Assembly (NCBI GenBank): GCA_001772005.1
Contig: MERI01000027.1
Span: 62,001 to 126,000 of the forward strand
From: Betaproteobacteria bacterium RIFCSPLOWO2_12_FULL_62_58
Lineage (GTDB): Bacteria; Pseudomonadota; Gammaproteobacteria; Burkholderiales; SG8-41
DNA length: 64,000 bases
Direction: 5' to 3'
The translations under genes and the position numbers were made by a program. This document shows positions 35,776 through 49,562 of this stretch, piece by piece (position 1 is the first letter of the stretch; every line of letters begins with the position of its first letter). The notes under the pieces were generated by a model that was not told where the DNA came from, made no database searches, and saw only the letters and a list, made by a program, of their open reading frames with translations.

Positions 35776-36372
35776 TCACCGGTTGGCGGCCTCGCGCACC
35801 TTGATCAGCGTGGTCTCGACGCCGTTCTGCTTCAGAGTATCGCGCGCGCGGTTGAGTTCCTCGACGCTGGTGTACGGCCCGATCCGCACGCGGTGCCAGA
35901 CCCCTTTGTCCGGCAACGGGGTGGTTTGGATCGTGGCCTCGATGCCGAGCAGCGCGAGCCTTGCCTTGAGATTATCCGCGTCGGGTGCGCTCTGAAACGC
36001 GCCCGCCTGCAGAAAAAACGCCTCCCTGGCCGACGCGGTTGACCCCTTTTGGGCGTCCTTCAGTTGCTGGTCGGTTGCCGGTTCTTCGGTTCCGGGCAGG
36101 ATCTTGTAAAAATCGAAGCGCGGCTTGGACTCCGGTGCTTTGACCGTTTTTTCGTCGCTCCTTGCGATGTCCGGCGGGGCTTTAGGCGCCTCGCTCCTGA
36201 CCGGCGGCGCGGGGCGACTGAGAAACGGGCTCGGCACCTTGTTGATGTACCACGCTACGCCGAGTGCGATGCCGAGACCGAGAATGAGGCCGATCAGGAT
36301 GCCGACCAGCAGCGAGCTGCCGCCCTTACGACCACCGCTTTTTCGCTCGCTGCCTTTGTAGTCCTTGGTCAT
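35776..36372 (-). CDS. SPOR domain-containing inner-membrane protein (FtsN-like)
   Basis: The 198-residue protein has a short basic cytoplasmic N-terminus and one transmembrane segment (LLVGILIGLILGLGIALGVAWYI). A Pro-rich periplasmic linker contains the conserved RFDFYKILPG. The C-terminal SPOR domain (about 115-190: FFLQAGAFQSAPDADNLKARLALLG through VRIGPYTSVEELNRARDTL) binds denuded septal glycan. The layout is that of FtsN-like division proteins, and this argS-adjacent position is common in Betaproteobacteria. A role in division is inferred. It starts 9 nt after the argS stop. Confidence 0.88.
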   Translation of the reverse strand: MTKDYKGSERKSGGRKGGSSLLVGILIGLILGLGIALGVAWYINKVPSPFLSRPAPPVRSEAPKAPPDIARSDEKTVKAPESKPRFDFYKILPGTEEPATDQQLKDAQKGSTASAREAFFLQAGAFQSAPDADNLKARLALLGIEATIQTTPLPDKGVWHRVRIGPYTSVEELNRARDTLKQNGVETTLIKVREAANR

Positions 36373-36381
36373 CGCAATATC

Positions 36382-38127
36382 TTACATTCTTTCGGGAGCG
36401 GAAACACCCAGCAGAGCAAGCCCGTTGTGCAGCACTTGACGCGCGGCGGTGATGAGCGCGATCCGCGCCAGTTTGACCGGTTCCTCGTCGACCAGAATGC
36501 GCGTCGCATTGTAGTAGCCGTGAAATTCGGCGGCGAGCTCCCTGAGGTAGAACGCGACCAGGTGCGGTGCCAGCTCACGCGCCGCGTCTTCCACCACGTC
36601 CGGGTATTCCATCAGCCGCGCGAGCAGCGCGAGTTCGTGTTCGGACGCGAGCAGCGCCGGGTCAACATCCCACAGGCTGGCGGGGTCTCCGCCCCACTGT
36701 TCATGCACGCTGCACACACGGGCGTGCGCGTACTGGATGTAATACACCGGGTTTTCGTTGCTCCGCGATTTCGCGAGATCGAGATCGAAGTCGAGGTGCT
36801 GGTCGCTCTTGCGCAGCACGTAGAAAAAGCGCGCCGCGTCGTTGCCGGCCTCCTGACGTAACTCGCGCAGTGTCACGAACTCGCCGGCGCGCGTCGACAT
36901 CGGGACCTTCTGGCCGTTGCGGTAGAGCACCGCGAACTGCACCAGCGCGACGGTCAATTGGGTCGAATTGAGGCCCAGTGCCTCGAGGGCGCCTTTCACA
37001 CGCGCGATATAGCCGTGATGATCGGCGCCCCAGACGTCGATCACCAGATCGAAGCCGCGTTCAAACTTGTTGAGATGATAAGCGATGTCCGAGGCGAAAT
37101 AGGTGTATTGGCCGTTCTCGCGCTGGACGACCCGGTCCTTTTCGTCACCGAACCGCGATGAGCGGAACCATTTCGCCCCGTCCTGAACGTAGAGATGGCC
37201 ACGCTGCGCGAGCCTCCTCACCGCGCGCTCGACCATGCCCGAATCATAAAGTGAGTGTTCCGAGAACCAGCCATCGAAGGTGACGCCGAATTCGGTGAGA
37301 TCGGCGCGGCAATCAGCGAGCTGTTCGTTCAGGGCGAAACCATGAACATAGCCGTAGTCGGCGCCGAGAAGCGTCTTGGCCTTCGCGATCAGGGCGTCGA
37401 GGTGGGCTTCGGGGTCGGTAGCGACATCGGGCGCTCCAGCGACGATTTCTGCAGCGTCGCGCACGTAGCGCTTGCCGTGCGCCGCGAGAACCTGTCGCGC
37501 CATATCGCGTACGTAACCGCCCTGGTAAGCGTTTGGCGGGAACGGCACGGCCACGCCGGACAGCTCCAGATAGCGCAGCCAAGTCGACAGCGCCAGAATG
37601 TCCATCTGCCGGCCGGCATCGTTGACGTAGTATTCGCGCGAGACGTCGAAACCGGCCACCGAGAGCACGTTGGCGAGGCTCGCTCCAAATGCCGCACCGC
37701 GGCCGTGCCCGACGTGCAGCGGACCGGTGGGGTTCGCGGACACGAACTCGATCTGCACCTTCTTTTTCTGCCCCAATCCGCTGGTGCCGTATCCGTCGCC
37801 GGCCTGCAGGATGTGATTGATGACCTGCTGCTTGTATGAGCGTTTGAGAAAAAGGTTGATGAATCCGGCGCCGGCAACCTCCGCTTTCTCGAGATACGGC
37901 GAATCCGGCAGCGCGGCGACCAGCTTGAGGGCGATGTCGCGCGGCTTGGCGCGGAGCTGTTTAGCGAGCTGTAGCGCGAGGTTGCACGCGTAATCGCCGT
38001 GCTGCGCCTGCCTGGGTTTTTCCAGCACGATATTGGTGTCCGCCAACTGCGGTGCGACCTCGTGCAGCGCTGTCGCAAACAGCATGGAAAAATGCGCGCG
38101 CAAATCCGGCGTAGTTGAAGTCGTCAT
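36382..38127 (-). CDS. argS: arginyl-tRNA synthetase
   Basis: ArgS is a class I synthetase. The 581-residue protein has the N-terminal Add-1 domain, the HIGH motif as HVGH (138-141) in ANPTGPLHVGHGRGA, a KMSKS-loop region written VPMSTRAGEFV, and a helical anticodon-binding domain ending in MLLALLGV-type sequence with an unusual short tail PERM. The weakly conserved KMSKS is normal for ArgS. The MITE-like element begins only 3 bp upstream of its ATG, so its leader and ribosome binding site lie inside that element; no good Shine-Dalgarno is visible. Confidence 0.97.
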   Translation of the reverse strand: MTTSTTPDLRAHFSMLFATALHEVAPQLADTNIVLEKPRQAQHGDYACNLALQLAKQLRAKPRDIALKLVAALPDSPYLEKAEVAGAGFINLFLKRSYKQQVINHILQAGDGYGTSGLGQKKKVQIEFVSANPTGPLHVGHGRGAAFGASLANVLSVAGFDVSREYYVNDAGRQMDILALSTWLRYLELSGVAVPFPPNAYQGGYVRDMARQVLAAHGKRYVRDAAEIVAGAPDVATDPEAHLDALIAKAKTLLGADYGYVHGFALNEQLADCRADLTEFGVTFDGWFSEHSLYDSGMVERAVRRLAQRGHLYVQDGAKWFRSSRFGDEKDRVVQRENGQYTYFASDIAYHLNKFERGFDLVIDVWGADHHGYIARVKGALEALGLNSTQLTVALVQFAVLYRNGQKVPMSTRAGEFVTLRELRQEAGNDAARFFYVLRKSDQHLDFDLDLAKSRSNENPVYYIQYAHARVCSVHEQWGGDPASLWDVDPALLASEHELALLARLMEYPDVVEDAARELAPHLVAFYLRELAAEFHGYYNATRILVDEEPVKLARIALITAARQVLHNGLALLGVSAPERM

Positions 38128-38130
38128 TCG

Positions 38131-38330
38131 CTAGCAGCCTGTCGGACTTAACAGCCCGAACAGGCTGCTAAAAGCAAAACCGGCTGACAATTCCGAAAAA
38201 AACCCGCCGAACGGGTCGAACGTGAAGAAAACTGAGGGTGAATTCGCATATCTATCATGTTCTCTTGCAATTTTCCTGGCGCCGGTTTTGCATTAGGAAT
38301 TTGTCGGGGCCAAGTCCGACAAACTCCTAG
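38131..38330. mobile_element. MITE-like palindromic element, non-coding, 200 bp
   Basis: The two ends (38131-38184, and 38281-38330 read on the other strand) are homologous. Each starts CTAGNAGNNTGTCGGACTT; after a few differences they share the exact 11-mer GCAAAACCGGC. Each end is also a hairpin by itself: AGCAGCCTGT (38133-38142) with ACAGGCTGCT (38160-38169) on the left, and AGGA.TTTGTCGG with CCGACAAA.TCCT on the right. The 96-bp middle has no reading frame. CTAG at both tips could be a 4-bp target duplication, as made by some IS5-type elements. No transposase is present. Confidence 0.65.
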
Positions 38331-38380
38331 GGACTGAAAAGGGCGCGATATTATAGCCGACGCGGGGGCGAGACCCGGCC

Positions 38381-40567
38381 TCAGAACTCGAGCGGGTCGA
38401 CGTCAAGCGACCAGCGCGCCCGGGTCGAAGGCTCCGCCGCGAGCCTGGCATGCCACGCGGCAAGGAAGCTCTGCAACCGGACGCGCGACTCCGCCTGCAC
38501 CAGCAGTTGCGCGCGCTCGCGCCCGGCGAGCCGGACCATGCCGGCGGGAACCGGGTCGTAGATCGTGACGCCCTGTGCCAGCGTCTTGGCAATGCGCGCC
38601 GCGCGGGCGAGATAGGCAAGCGCCGTTTCCAGCCTGGGCGCTTCGGCGCGCAGCAATGCCTGGCAGACAAACGGCGGAAATCCCGCCTGCCGTCGCTCGG
38701 CGAGCAGATCGCGGGCGAACGCAGCGTAATCCTGGCGCTGCAGCGCGGCGTAGAGCGGATGCTGCGGAAATTCGGTCTGGATCAGCACTTCGCCCTGCAT
38801 GTCGCCACGCCCGGCGCGGCCCGCCACCTGCGTGAGCAGGGCGAACAGGCGCTCGGGTGCGCGAAAATCGGTGCTGTAAAGCAGGCTGTCGGCGTTCACC
38901 ACGCCGACCAGGTTGAGATGCGGGAAATCGTGGCCCTTGGCAAGGATCTGGGTGCCGACCAGGATATCGATTTCGCGCGCATGGATCTGGCGGCGCATTG
39001 CGTGCCAGGAAAGCTTCCGCCGCGTGCTGTCGCGGTCGATCCGCAAGATGCGTGCCCGCGGGAAATGCTGCGCCAACGCCGCCTCCACGCGCTGCGTGCC
39101 CTGCCCGAGCGGCGCAAGTTCCTGGTTTCCGCACTCGGGGCATGTCACAGGCACGGGCGCCTGGTAGCCGCAATGGTGGCAATGGAGCCGCCGGTCGCGC
39201 AGGTGGAGCACCAGCTGCGCGGAACAGCGGTGACAGCCCGACAGCCACCCGCATGCGTGGCACATCAGCACCGGCGCGTAACCGCGGCGGTTTATGAATA
39301 CCAGGCTTTGCTCTTTGCGCGCAAGGCGCGCCGCGATCGCCGCCAGCAGCGGTTGTGACAACCCGTCCTCCAGCTTCTCGCCGCGCGTGCTGATGCACGC
39401 GATCCGTGGCGGCGCGGCGTTGATGCGCTGCGCGAGGGTCAACAGCTGATAGCGGCCGTTTGCGGCGTTGTAGTAGGTTTCGAGTGCCGGGGTCGCCGAG
39501 CCCAGCACGACTGGAACGCTGCGCTGCTGCGCGCGCACGACGGCGAGATCCCGGGCCGAATAGCGCAGGCCCTCCATCTGCTTGAAAGAGGCATCTTGCT
39601 CCTCGTCGACGATGATGATGCCGAGCTCTGGCAGCGGCGCAAACACCGCCAGGCGCGTGCCGAGCACAATGCGAGCGCGGCCTGCCTGAGCCGCGAGCCA
39701 GTGCTGAAGGCGCTCGGTTTCGTTGAGCGCGCTGTGTAGGCTCACGAGAGTTGTGGCGGGAAAGCGTTCTCGTATCATGGCCTCCAATTGTGGCGTCAGC
39801 GCGATCTCGGGCACCAGCAACAACGCCTGGCGGCCGGCGCGGAGTACCGCGTCGACCGCGCGCAGATAAATCTCGGTCTTGCCGCTGCCCGTGACGCCGA
39901 GCAGCAAGAACGGCTGAAAGGCGTCACGGCGGGCGCAAACTGCACGCACGGCTTCCGCCTGTTCCGGCGTAAGCGCAGGGCCTGCCGCCGCGCTGTGCGG
40001 TCCCGGCGCCGGCGTGCGTGGTGCGACGTTCTGGCGCTCCACCCAGCCGGAGGCAATCAGCTGCTTGAGCGCCGCACGCGCAGTCGGCGCGACCGTCTTG
40101 ACGGCCGCGGCGTCCAGGGCCCGCTGCTGTTTTAAGAGGTCGAGCAGGCGGCGCTTGACCACGGCGCGTGCCGGCAGCTGAGCGAAATCGGCGGCCTCCC
40201 CGGAAGTCGTCAGCACGAAGCAAGCCTCAACCGGGCGTTGCAACGCGTGGACTCGGCGCAGGCGTGCGGGCAGCGCGTTCATCAGCACCGGCCCCAGCGC
40301 GTGATGATAATAGTCGCTTGCAAACCTGAGCAGCCGCAGATCGTCCGTGAAGAGCGCGGGTGTATCGCGCAGCACACGCAGCGCCGACTTGAGGCGATGA
40401 ACCGGCACTTCCGAAGTCGCCGCGATCTCGACGATGATCCCCACTGCGGTCCTCTTGCCAAACGGCACCAGCACGCGACGGCCGACGTCGTCAGCACCGA
40501 CGTCATCGGCGCGATAGTCGAACAGCGTGGCTACCGGGACATCGAGTCCCACGCGAATGATTTTCAT
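38381..40567 (-). CDS. priA: primosomal protein N' (replication restart helicase PriA)
   Basis: PriA recognises stalled forks and reloads DnaB. The 728-residue protein has the N-terminal 3'-DNA-binding domain (VGLDVPVATLFDYRA), a winged helix, and the SF2 helicase core with GVTGSGKT (224-231) and motif II DEEQ (321-324). It also has the two zinc sites (CHACGWLSGCHRC, then CHHCG and CPEC) and helicase lobe 2 with VGTQILAKGHDFP and QVAGRAGRG. Motif II is DEEQ rather than the more familiar DEEH. The gene is isolated between the MITE-like element and the 360-bp spacer after hemE. Confidence 0.97.
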   Translation of the reverse strand: MKIIRVGLDVPVATLFDYRADDVGADDVGRRVLVPFGKRTAVGIIVEIAATSEVPVHRLKSALRVLRDTPALFTDDLRLLRFASDYYHHALGPVLMNALPARLRRVHALQRPVEACFVLTTSGEAADFAQLPARAVVKRRLLDLLKQQRALDAAAVKTVAPTARAALKQLIASGWVERQNVAPRTPAPGPHSAAAGPALTPEQAEAVRAVCARRDAFQPFLLLGVTGSGKTEIYLRAVDAVLRAGRQALLLVPEIALTPQLEAMIRERFPATTLVSLHSALNETERLQHWLAAQAGRARIVLGTRLAVFAPLPELGIIIVDEEQDASFKQMEGLRYSARDLAVVRAQQRSVPVVLGSATPALETYYNAANGRYQLLTLAQRINAAPPRIACISTRGEKLEDGLSQPLLAAIAARLARKEQSLVFINRRGYAPVLMCHACGWLSGCHRCSAQLVLHLRDRRLHCHHCGYQAPVPVTCPECGNQELAPLGQGTQRVEAALAQHFPRARILRIDRDSTRRKLSWHAMRRQIHAREIDILVGTQILAKGHDFPHLNLVGVVNADSLLYSTDFRAPERLFALLTQVAGRAGRGDMQGEVLIQTEFPQHPLYAALQRQDYAAFARDLLAERRQAGFPPFVCQALLRAEAPRLETALAYLARAARIAKTLAQGVTIYDPVPAGMVRLAGRERAQLLVQAESRVRLQSFLAAWHARLAAEPSTRARWSLDVDPLEF

Positions 40568-40927
40568 CGGGCCGACAGAGAGAAAGCGAAGATAGTTAGA
40601 GCGTACTGCTCACGCCGATTCTGTGAATCCGCGGCAAGGGACTTATATGCCACAATAATTTCTCTTTGTTCACATCATGTTGTGGATAACTTTGTTGATG
40701 AACACCGTGGTCCAAATGCGGTTATCATGCCGGAGACTCTGGATGGCAGTTGGGCAAATGGAATTTGGAATAATAAAAACACAAATAAACAGCATGTTAC
40801 GATCATAATTTGGATTGAACGCCGGAGCACGGCAAAACCCTGCCGCGTGTAACGCCTTGCTGTGCATAAGTTTTTAGGCACCGTCCCCGGCCATAACGAA
40901 CTCTGGCGCAGCTTGGCGGCCGGTTTC
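40568..40927. other. 360-bp spacer with DnaA boxes and an AT-rich tract
   Basis: No gene is supported here. Exact DnaA boxes occur on the minus strand at 40681-40689 (TTATCCACA) and 40861-40869 (TTATGCACA), with a one-mismatch box TTGTTCACA at 40666-40674. Between them 40760-40800 is a strikingly AT-rich tract. Short minus-strand reading frames of 65-68 codons (within 40670-40881) look like chance: their composition follows the AT tract and neither has a clear ribosome binding site. The region must also hold any priA promoter. It could be a DnaA-titrating or regulatory locus. Confidence 0.55.
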
Positions 40928-41989
40928 CTAGTGGTAATGCGGGCTCAGTTCGTGTACCGCGTTGACCAATGCGGCGACATTTTCGGGCGACGTGAATTGG
41001 GAAACCCCGTGACCTAAATTGAAAACATGTCCGTTGCCGTGGCCGAAAGCCGCCAAGACCTGGTGCGTCTGCCGCTTGATGATCTCCGGACTGGAGAACA
41101 GCACCGCCGGATCGAGATTGCCTTGGAGCGCCACGCGGTTGCCGATGCGCCTGCGCGCCTCGCCGATATCCGTGTTCCAGTCGAGTCCGACCGCGTCGCA
41201 GCCGATGGCGGCGATATCTTCCAGCCATTGCCCGCCGCCTTTCGTGAACACGATGTTGGGGACAGCCTCTCCACCGTGTTCGCGTTTGAGCCCGGCGACG
41301 ATGCGTTGCAGGTAAGGGAGCGAAAACTCGCGGTACGCTGTGCCGCTGAGCACACCACCCCAGGTATCGAATAGCATCACCGCCTGCGCGCCAGCCTCGA
41401 TTTGGGCGTTAAGGTAGGCGGTGACGGCACGGGTGTTGATGTCGAGGATGTGATGCAACACCTGGGGCCGGTTGTAAAGCATGGACTTGGTCATGCGGAA
41501 GTCAGCACTTGCTCCGCCTTCCACCATATAGCATGCGAGCGTGAACGGGCTGCCCGAAAAACCGATCAACGGTACTTCATTGGCAAGCGCACGGCGGATT
41601 TGCGCCACCGCGTCGAGCACGTAGCGCAGGTGTTCGCCGGGGTCGGGCACAAACAGATTGCGGATTTCCCACTCGTCGCGCAGAGGACGCTCAAATTGCG
41701 GGCCTTCGCCCTCGGAAAAATAAAGACCGAGTCCCATGGCGTCGGGAATCGTCAGGATGTCGGAAAACACGATCGCCGCATCCAGCGCGAAACGCGCCAG
41801 CGGCTGCAGTGTTACCTCGGTGGCAAAATCCGGATTCTTGCACAGCGCAAGAAAACTGCCGGCGCGCGCGCGGGTCTGGTTGTACTCGGGAAGGTAGCGC
41901 CCCGCTTGGCGCATGATCCACACCGGCGTGTACGGCGTGGGCTCGCGCTTGAGGGCGCGGATCAGCGTGTCGTTTTTGAGCTTCGACAT
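40928..41989 (-). CDS. hemE: uroporphyrinogen decarboxylase
   Basis: HemE decarboxylates uroporphyrinogen III to coproporphyrinogen III in heme synthesis. The 353-residue protein has signature 1 [15 protein letters not shown], the catalytic Asp region [12 protein letters not shown], signature 2 [16 protein letters not shown], and [16 protein letters not shown] near the end. The start [24 protein letters not shown] is standard. Directly upstream of the ATG lies a heptamer array that is pyrimidine-rich on the coding strand, so the gene has no recognisable Shine-Dalgarno. It is separated from gltD by that array. Confidence 0.98.
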   Translation of the reverse strand: MSKLKNDTLIRALKREPTPYTPVWIMRQAGRYLPEYNQTRARAGSFLALCKNPDFATEVTLQPLARFALDAAIVFSDILTIPDAMGLGLYFSEGEGPQFERPLRDEWEIRNLFVPDPGEHLRYVLDAVAQIRRALANEVPLIGFSGSPFTLACYMVEGGASADFRMTKSMLYNRPQVLHHILDINTRAVTAYLNAQIEAGAQAVMLFDTWGGVLSGTAYREFSLPYLQRIVAGLKREHGGEAVPNIVFTKGGGQWLEDIAAIGCDAVGLDWNTDIGEARRRIGNRVALQGNLDPAVLFSSPEIIKRQTHQVLAAFGHGNGHVFNLGHGVSQFTSPENVAALVNAVHELSPHYH

Positions 41990-41991
41990 CA

Positions 41992-42074
41992 GGATCGAGG
42001 ATTGAGGACCGAGGACTGAAGGTAAAGCTCGAACAACAAGCTCGCTCGATCCTCAATCCTTGATAACTCAATCC
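41992..42074. repeat. heptamer array with inverted arm, hemE-gltD spacer
   Basis: Four tandem heptamers GGATCGA, GGATTGA, GGACCGA, GGACTGA (41992-42019) begin 3 bp from the hemE start. Beyond a 26-bp spacer come inverted heptamers TCGATCC, TCAATCC (42046-42059) and TCAATCC again (42068-42074). GGATTGAGGA pairs with TCCTCAATCC over 10 bp. The layout equals that in the atpD-atpC spacer but the unit sequence is unrelated. Confidence 0.75.
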
Positions 42075-42082
42075 TGTTTCAT

Positions 42083-43504
42083 TCAGCGTGGCAGCCTGGA
42101 CGCGCCCATCAGGAACTCATCCACAGCCCGTGCGCATTGCCGACCCTCGCGTATCGCCCACACCACCAACGACTGGCCGCGCCGCATGTCTCCGGCCGCG
42201 AACACCTTGGAAGCCGAGGTCTGGTAGCGGTCGGTATCAGCCTTGACGTTGCTGCGGGTGTCTCTCGCGACGCCGAGCTCTTCGAGCAGCCCCGATTGGA
42301 TCGGTCCCAGGAAGCCCATCGCCAACAGCACGAGATCGGCGCTCATTTCGAATTCCGAACCGGCAATCTCCCGCACCCCCCCGTCCTTCCACTCAACGCG
42401 CGCGGCGATCAATTTTTCCACCTTGCCGTTGCGGCCCTCGAAGCGCTTGGTGGCCACCGCCCAATCGCGCCGGCAGCCTTCCTCCTGCGAGGAGGAGATG
42501 CGCAGCTTCACCGGCCAGTAGGGCCAGACGAGGGGCTTGTTCTCATCTTCGGGCGGCTGCGGCAGGAGTTCGAACTGGGTAATCGATTTTGCGCCGTGCC
42601 GATTCGAGGTGCCGACGCAGTCGGAACCGGTGTCGCCGCCGCCGATAATGACCACGTGTTTACCGGTGGCGAGAATCTGGCCAGGAACCTTGTCACCGGC
42701 GACGACCCTGTTCTGCTGCGGCAGGAAGTCCATCGCGAAGTGGACCCCATCGAGGTCGCGACCCGGGACCGCCAGGTCGCGCGGCAGTTCGGCACCGCCG
42801 CAGATCACTACCGCGTCGAACTCCGCGACCAGTTTCTTTGCCGCCACATCAACACCGACATGCTGGCTGACGCGGAATTCGACCCCCTCGGCGCGCATCT
42901 GCTCCATGCGGCGGTCTATCAGCTGTTTTTCCATCTTGAAATCAGGGATACCGTAGCGCAGGAGCCCGCCGATGCGGTCGCTTTTCTCGAACACCACGAT
43001 GTCGTGGCCGACCCGCGCCAGTTGTTGCGCGCAGGCGAGCCCCGCCGGGCCGGAGCCGATCACTGCCACCCGCCTGCCGGTCTTGCGCTGTGGCGGCTGC
43101 GGCGTGACCCAGCCCATTTCCCAACCCTTGTCGATGATCGCATGCTCGATCGACTTGATGCCGACCGGGTCGTTGTTGATGTTGAGCGTGCACGCTGCCT
43201 CGCACGGCGCGGGGCAGACGCGACCGGTGAACTCCGGGAAGTTGTTGGTCGAGTGCAGGGTGTCGAGCGCCTGCTTCCAATCCTGTTTGTAGACGAGGTC
43301 GTTCCAGTCCGGAATGATGTTGTTGATCGGGCAGCCGCTCATGCAAAACGGCGTGCCGCAGTCCATACAGCGCGCGCCCTGAATGCCGGCCTGTTCGTCG
43401 GTAAGGTGGTGCACGAACTCGCGATAGTGCCTGACGCGCGCGCGCTTGTCCTCGGCCGCTTCCTGCAGGCGCTCGAGCTCCATGAATCCGGTGATTTTTC
43501 CCAT
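42083..43504 (-). CDS. gltD: glutamate synthase (NADPH) small subunit
   Basis: GltD takes electrons from NADPH and passes them to GltB through 4Fe-4S clusters. The 473-residue protein has the N-terminal cluster-binding region ([15 protein letters not shown] and [12 protein letters not shown]), the FAD fold [23 protein letters not shown], and the NADPH fold [22 protein letters not shown]. The end [32 protein letters not shown] is typical. It lies 100 bp downstream of gltB, with a nonamer repeat in the spacer. Confidence 0.97.
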   Translation of the reverse strand: MGKITGFMELERLQEAAEDKRARVRHYREFVHHLTDEQAGIQGARCMDCGTPFCMSGCPINNIIPDWNDLVYKQDWKQALDTLHSTNNFPEFTGRVCPAPCEAACTLNINNDPVGIKSIEHAIIDKGWEMGWVTPQPPQRKTGRRVAVIGSGPAGLACAQQLARVGHDIVVFEKSDRIGGLLRYGIPDFKMEKQLIDRRMEQMRAEGVEFRVSQHVGVDVAAKKLVAEFDAVVICGGAELPRDLAVPGRDLDGVHFAMDFLPQQNRVVAGDKVPGQILATGKHVVIIGGGDTGSDCVGTSNRHGAKSITQFELLPQPPEDENKPLVWPYWPVKLRISSSQEEGCRRDWAVATKRFEGRNGKVEKLIAARVEWKDGGVREIAGSEFEMSADLVLLAMGFLGPIQSGLLEELGVARDTRSNVKADTDRYQTSASKVFAAGDMRRGQSLVVWAIREGRQCARAVDEFLMGASRLPR

Positions 43505-43531
43505 CTCAATTCAACCCCAAAACAAATCGGC

Positions 43532-43558
43532 CACACAGATCACGGAGAACACGGAGAG
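43532..43558. repeat. nonamer tandem repeat, gltD-gltB spacer
   Basis: Three tandem nonamers CACACAGAT, CACGGAGAA, CACGGAGAG (43532-43558) are followed by GGGG and CCCC around 9 nt (43564-43580). There is no complementary arm to the nonamers. Similar CACGGAGAACACGGAG strings are familiar from intergenic DNA of other environmental bacteria. Confidence 0.6.
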
Positions 43559-43604
43559 AATCCGGGGCTAATCGGACCCCCTGTAATCTGGGTGGCAAAT
43601 GGCG

Positions 43605-48263
<4,659 letters not shown>

Positions 48264-48371
48264 GCTGTATCCTCGCCAAAAAAGCTATCGCAGCCGCCGC
48301 CCGTGCGCATTTATGCTGCGCCGCCGCAACGACTGCCTCTCAGCCGATCAAATTTGCGATGAAACCTATTA

Positions 48372-48426
48372 AGTCTACCGGCTTCAAGGGCTTGCTTCAA
48401 CAAAAATCATGTGGGCAAGCGCTTGC
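48372..48426 (-). promoter_or_regulatory. predicted gltBD promoter with upstream 12-bp palindrome
   Basis: On the minus strand TTGAAG (48395-48400), 17 bp and TAGACT (48372-48377) form a moderate sigma-70 promoter about 110 bp before the gltB start. A perfect palindrome GCAAGCGCTTGC (48415-48426) lies just upstream of the -35 and could bind an activator of nitrogen metabolism; this is inference. Confidence 0.4.
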
Positions 48427-48440
48427 TCTCGTCCATTTCG

Positions 48441-49562
48441 TCAAGTTTCCTCGATGGCGAAGAGGCGGCGGTGTTCAAGAAAGGCATAACGATCAGTCAT
48501 CCCCGCCACATAATCGGCTATGGCGCGTGCTGTATCGTCGGCTGCCCGCGCTTGGAATTCGGGCGGCAGCAGGCGCGGGTCGGACAGGAAGGCATGGAAA
48601 AGATCGGTGACGATGCGTCGCGCTTTGGCGCTCATACGGGCGACGCGGTAGTGTTGATAGAGGTTGATCTGCAGGAACTGCTTGAGATCCTGCTGTTCAC
48701 GCAAGACTTTTTCGCTGAATGCGACCAGCGGAGGCGCCCGGCGCACGTCGTCGATTGAAGCCGGCGCATGGGTGCGGATGTTCATGGTGCTTTGCCCGGT
48801 GAGATCGGTCACCAGGGTGTCGATCATGCGGCGCACAGTTTCATGCACCAGGCGCCGCCCGTTCAGCCCAGGAAACTCGCGCAATGCGGCTTTCATGTGG
48901 CGGGCGAAAATCGTCACCCCCGACAGCGCTTCGAGCGTGAGCAGCCCCGAGCGCAGGCCGTCGTCGACGTCGTGATTGTTATAGGCGATTTCGTCGGCAA
49001 GGTTGGCAACCTGGGCCTCAAGCGACGGCCTTTGTTTCCTGATGAATCGCTCCCCGACCTCGCCCAGCGTGCGCGCGTTCTTCAGCGAGCAGTGCTTGAG
49101 TATGCCTTCGCGCGTTTCGAAGGTCAGATTGAGCCCGTCGAAGGCGCCGTAACGCCGCTCCAGGACATCGACCACGCGCAAGCTTTGCAGATTATGTTCA
49201 AACCCGCCAAACGGTTTCATGCAGGCATTGAGCGCGTCCTGCCCGGTGTGCCCGAATGGCGTATGGCCGAGGTCGTGGGCGAGGGCGATCGCCTCAGTGA
49301 GATCTTCGTCGAGTCTTAGGTTACGGGCCACCGAGCGGCCGATTTGCGCGACTTCAAGGCTGTGGGTCAGGCGCGTGCGGAAAAGGTCCCCTTCGTGGTT
49401 GACGAACACTTGCGTCTTGTACTCAAGCCGACGGAAAGCGGTGGAATGAATGATGCGATCACGATCACGCTGAAATTCGCTGCGGCCGCGTGGGGGCGCC
49501 TCACGGTAACGCCGACCGCGTGAATTGGCGGGACCGGCGGCGCAGGGTGCTCGATCAAACAC
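48441..49562 (-). CDS. dgt: deoxyguanosinetriphosphate triphosphohydrolase-like protein
   Basis: The protein is an HD-domain dNTP triphosphohydrolase that splits dNTP to nucleoside and tripolyphosphate. From the GTG at 49562 (overlapping the aroB stop by 8 nt) it has 373 residues. It starts with the conserved [46 protein letters not shown]. Metal ligands are H67 in [10 protein letters not shown] and H96-D97 in [11 protein letters not shown], and a later conserved Asp lies in [14 protein letters not shown]. The frame stays open far upstream, but that stretch is antisense-frame shadow of aroB. It belongs to the shorter dgt-like type common in Proteobacteria. Confidence 0.93.
   Translation of the reverse strand: MFDRAPCAAGPANSRGRRYREAPPRGRSEFQRDRDRIIHSTAFRRLEYKTQVFVNHEGDLFRTRLTHSLEVAQIGRSVARNLRLDEDLTEAIALAHDLGHTPFGHTGQDALNACMKPFGGFEHNLQSLRVVDVLERRYGAFDGLNLTFETREGILKHCSLKNARTLGEVGERFIRKQRPSLEAQVANLADEIAYNNHDVDDGLRSGLLTLEALSGVTIFARHMKAALREFPGLNGRRLVHETVRRMIDTLVTDLTGQSTMNIRTHAPASIDDVRRAPPLVAFSEKVLREQQDLKQFLQINLYQHYRVARMSAKARRIVTDLFHAFLSDPRLLPPEFQARAADDTARAIADYVAGMTDRYAFLEHRRLFAIEET

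Noticed and set aside
40670..40881. Small minus-strand frames of 65-68 codons in the priA-hemE spacer
   Set aside because: Two different overlapping frames are equally open, neither has a ribosome binding site, and the region is better explained by AT-rich regulatory DNA.
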